Source: an uncultured Oscillospiraceae bacterium (lineage in GTDB: Bacteria; Bacillota; Clostridia; Oscillospirales; Oscillospiraceae). From it: a stretch of 6,447 nucleotides of DNA. The stretch lies in the NCBI GenBank assembly GCA_947631805.1, contig CANRNA010000106.1:1-6447 (forward strand), in the 5' to 3' direction. Numbering within the stretch: the stretch's first letter is position 1; every line of letters starts with the position of its first letter. The notes below the pieces were generated by a model, which was given only the letters and a program-made list of their open reading frames with translations, ran no database searches and was not told where the DNA came from. Shown here in pieces: positions 6,301 through 6,447 of the stretch. Both the position numbers and the translations under genes were made by a program.

Positions 6301-6447
6301 CAATATGGCGGAGATGGTGTTGCCCGGCTCCGTCCAGGGCCACTGCTTGTGCTCCCCCGGCTCCGGGGAGGGCTCGGGGGACGCCTCCGGCTCGGGAGAC
6401 GCTTCCGGTTCAGGGGATGCCTCCGGCTCAGGCGATGCTTCCGGCTC
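3331..6447 (-). CDS. Large SLH-domain surface protein with NlpC/P60-like peptidase domain (N-terminus cut by right edge)
   Basis: At least 1038 codons; numbering starts at the window edge and the true start lies outside. Residues 1-34 are an acidic proline-rich linker. Residues 49-220 have beta-rich YYT.D/LYYTADNAVYRM repeats resembling DUF5050-type propellers. Residues 283-510 look like a papain-fold NlpC/P60-type amidase: GSDCAAFVSYAW carries the probable nucleophile C396, EHVVLVTDI carries H445, and EITEQTPP (464-471) may supply the third polar residue. Two chitobiase C-terminal/Fn3-associated repeats follow (about 531-606 and 618-701), each with YYTTDGSTPT. An InlB-B-repeat-like domain spans 703-778. 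SLH domains lie at 780-830 (TRAM), 919-973 (SRQD) and 985-1038 (TRAE, ending in MRLDQRF). An SH3b-like domain lies at 845-908 between SLH1 and SLH2. SLH domains normally bind pyruvylated secondary cell-wall polymer, so the protein is inferred to be exported and wall-anchored, perhaps acting on peptidoglycan. The substrate is unknown. It is followed by a strong terminator. Confidence 0.93.
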   Translation of the reverse strand, partial: EPEASPEPEASPEPEASPEPEASPEPSPEPGEHKQWPWTEPGNTISAILSGGRCLSAGGALYYTEDGLWLEQGGAKTLLASVFAENLNLSGGYLYYTADNAVYRMSPSGGAIETVYTADTYIWQMYVMGQELRMVINGSAWSYDMGDGVLEALECPQDVKGLIPTPYGNLYLTGQVLSYDLWAETTYLTSGVDSCYPEGDWLVVYNGSTYQTPLAALFSGSINLQAYQGQATAASAGGADTLASEAAYLESAEYQAFQAQLQEFNGVSTISSSAVLTKSLTANQRNIVLRAQQQAEVKWKCLKTIYSWGGDDPNYVSGNTNWGSKVTATDGSVEYGKFVAGKTYKGVPYSQPVGTGFVGWDVSMTTFLNATKNSGSNFYSSYSTFSRTSPFYGSDCAAFVSYAWDLPYRCYTGALLPFSTEIGVPSPGELNKLQVGDCLNYTAEHVVLVTDIGYDSKGAVVSVEITEQTPPKMRVTCYGETISGKTYDYTGQLSYIYNYYQTKGYIIYRRNCSSRPNVREPADEAGLSLAPAPTMKVDAAGPASATVTLSHSNKSAVIYYTTDGSTPTTSSKKYTGPFTVTNRATICAIAQVPGYQGSFPLSETLEVGTQPALQAVGATDGTGLFLSNNVYYAPSNGKLTLTGENTTAIYYTTDGSTPTVKSSKVSSSTAIAVKDGMVIKAFAVVENGIPSSVATFNVKVGKLYTITVVDPQGFVSPGGGAANGKVSVLEGSSVTFNMGSVNGYTLGDVKIDGKSMGALKTYTFSNVKGDHTIQADVKLPFDDVKSGSWYVDAVAYVNNKGLFNGTSGSMFSPNSTMTRAMFIAVLGRYANPGSQFANWSGGMGLTNGTDIIIRSGTSTSTAQAGMIMAYGQFVQVLSTVPANRSQDGAVWYQVSYNGRQGYVRSVMPSNQKTLLYVCNFSDLSGSYYSGYAQWAYLKGIINGIDSAGTRFGSNQAISRQDICVILYNYLTKIEGVSLSTGGKSFNDSGSIASYAKTAVSAMANLGVISGDEKGNFNPNKAATRAEVAAIFMRLDQRF
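4471..4777 (-). repeat. Two 34-nt direct repeats within the paired chitobiase/Fn3-associated domains
   Basis: Positions 4471-4504 and 4744-4777 match at 32 of 34 bases, 273 nt (91 codons) apart, in the same frame. Both encode IYYTTDGSTPT and neighbouring residues. Flanking residues of the two domains are far more divergent, so either this motif is strongly conserved or the short stretch was homogenised. Confidence 0.8.
6376..6447 (-). repeat. Four tandem 18-nt repeats encoding EPEASP, reaching the window edge
   Basis: The minus strand reads four in-frame hexapeptide units, each EPEASP, with synonymous changes between copies (for example GAGCCGGAAGCATCGCCT against GAACCGGAAGCGTCTCCC). A degenerate EPSPEPGE follows. 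The array may continue beyond the edge. Such acidic-proline linkers are typically extended spacers, here between an unseen N-terminal (probably membrane or export) part and the propeller-like region. Tandem repeats of this kind can change copy number. Confidence 0.9.

Noticed and set aside
6301..6303. TTG at 6303 as the start of the surface protein
   Set aside because: The frame stays open to the window edge with a clear in-frame repeat linker, and no ribosome binding site stands before this codon.
6376..6447. CRISPR-like array
   Set aside because: The repeats are contiguous, without spacers, and in frame with a coding sequence.

Overview
The window reads as a chromosomal segment from a GC-rich member of the Clostridia, most likely an Oscillospiraceae/Ruminococcaceae-type gut bacterium. 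The supporting signs are a surface protein with S-layer homology (SLH) domains, good Bacillota-type promoters and Shine-Dalgarno sites, and a set of small uncharacterised proteins of a kind I recall from that group (recall, not a search). No mobile element, CRISPR array, rRNA or tRNA gene is visible.

Layout, left to right. Positions 1-1157 (minus) hold the N-terminal ~385 codons of glutamyl-tRNA synthetase (gltX), cut by the left edge. Positions 1158-1295 are a divergent regulatory region: gltX (leftward) and trpS (rightward) have promoters whose -35 hexamers overlap in one short near-palindrome, followed by a GC hairpin directly before the trpS ribosome binding site. Positions 1296-2309 (plus) encode a complete tryptophanyl-tRNA synthetase. 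Positions 2310-2404 are a convergent intergenic region with two consecutive hairpins.

Positions 2405-3252 (minus) hold three small overlapping genes (81, 122 and 84 aa, in transcription order) with no recognisable enzymatic function; each junction overlaps by 11 nt if the starts are called correctly. Just upstream, at 3253-3308, a strong intrinsic terminator of the preceding gene is fused to the ribosome binding site of the first small gene, and a possible promoter lies across its 5' arm and loop.

Positions 3331-6447 (minus) encode at least 1038 residues of a large multidomain cell-surface protein, cut by the right edge at its N-terminal side. Its order is an acidic-proline repeat linker, a beta-propeller-like (DUF5050-like) region, a papain-like NlpC/P60-type cysteine peptidase/amidase, two chitobiase/Fn3-associated repeats, an InlB-B-repeat-like domain, then three SLH domains with a bacterial SH3 domain between the first and second.

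Functionally the window joins two housekeeping tRNA-charging genes to a cell-envelope gene and an unknown small-protein operon. The most notable items are the terminator/RBS/promoter nest at 3253-3308, the small-protein operon itself, and the shared -35 between gltX and trpS.
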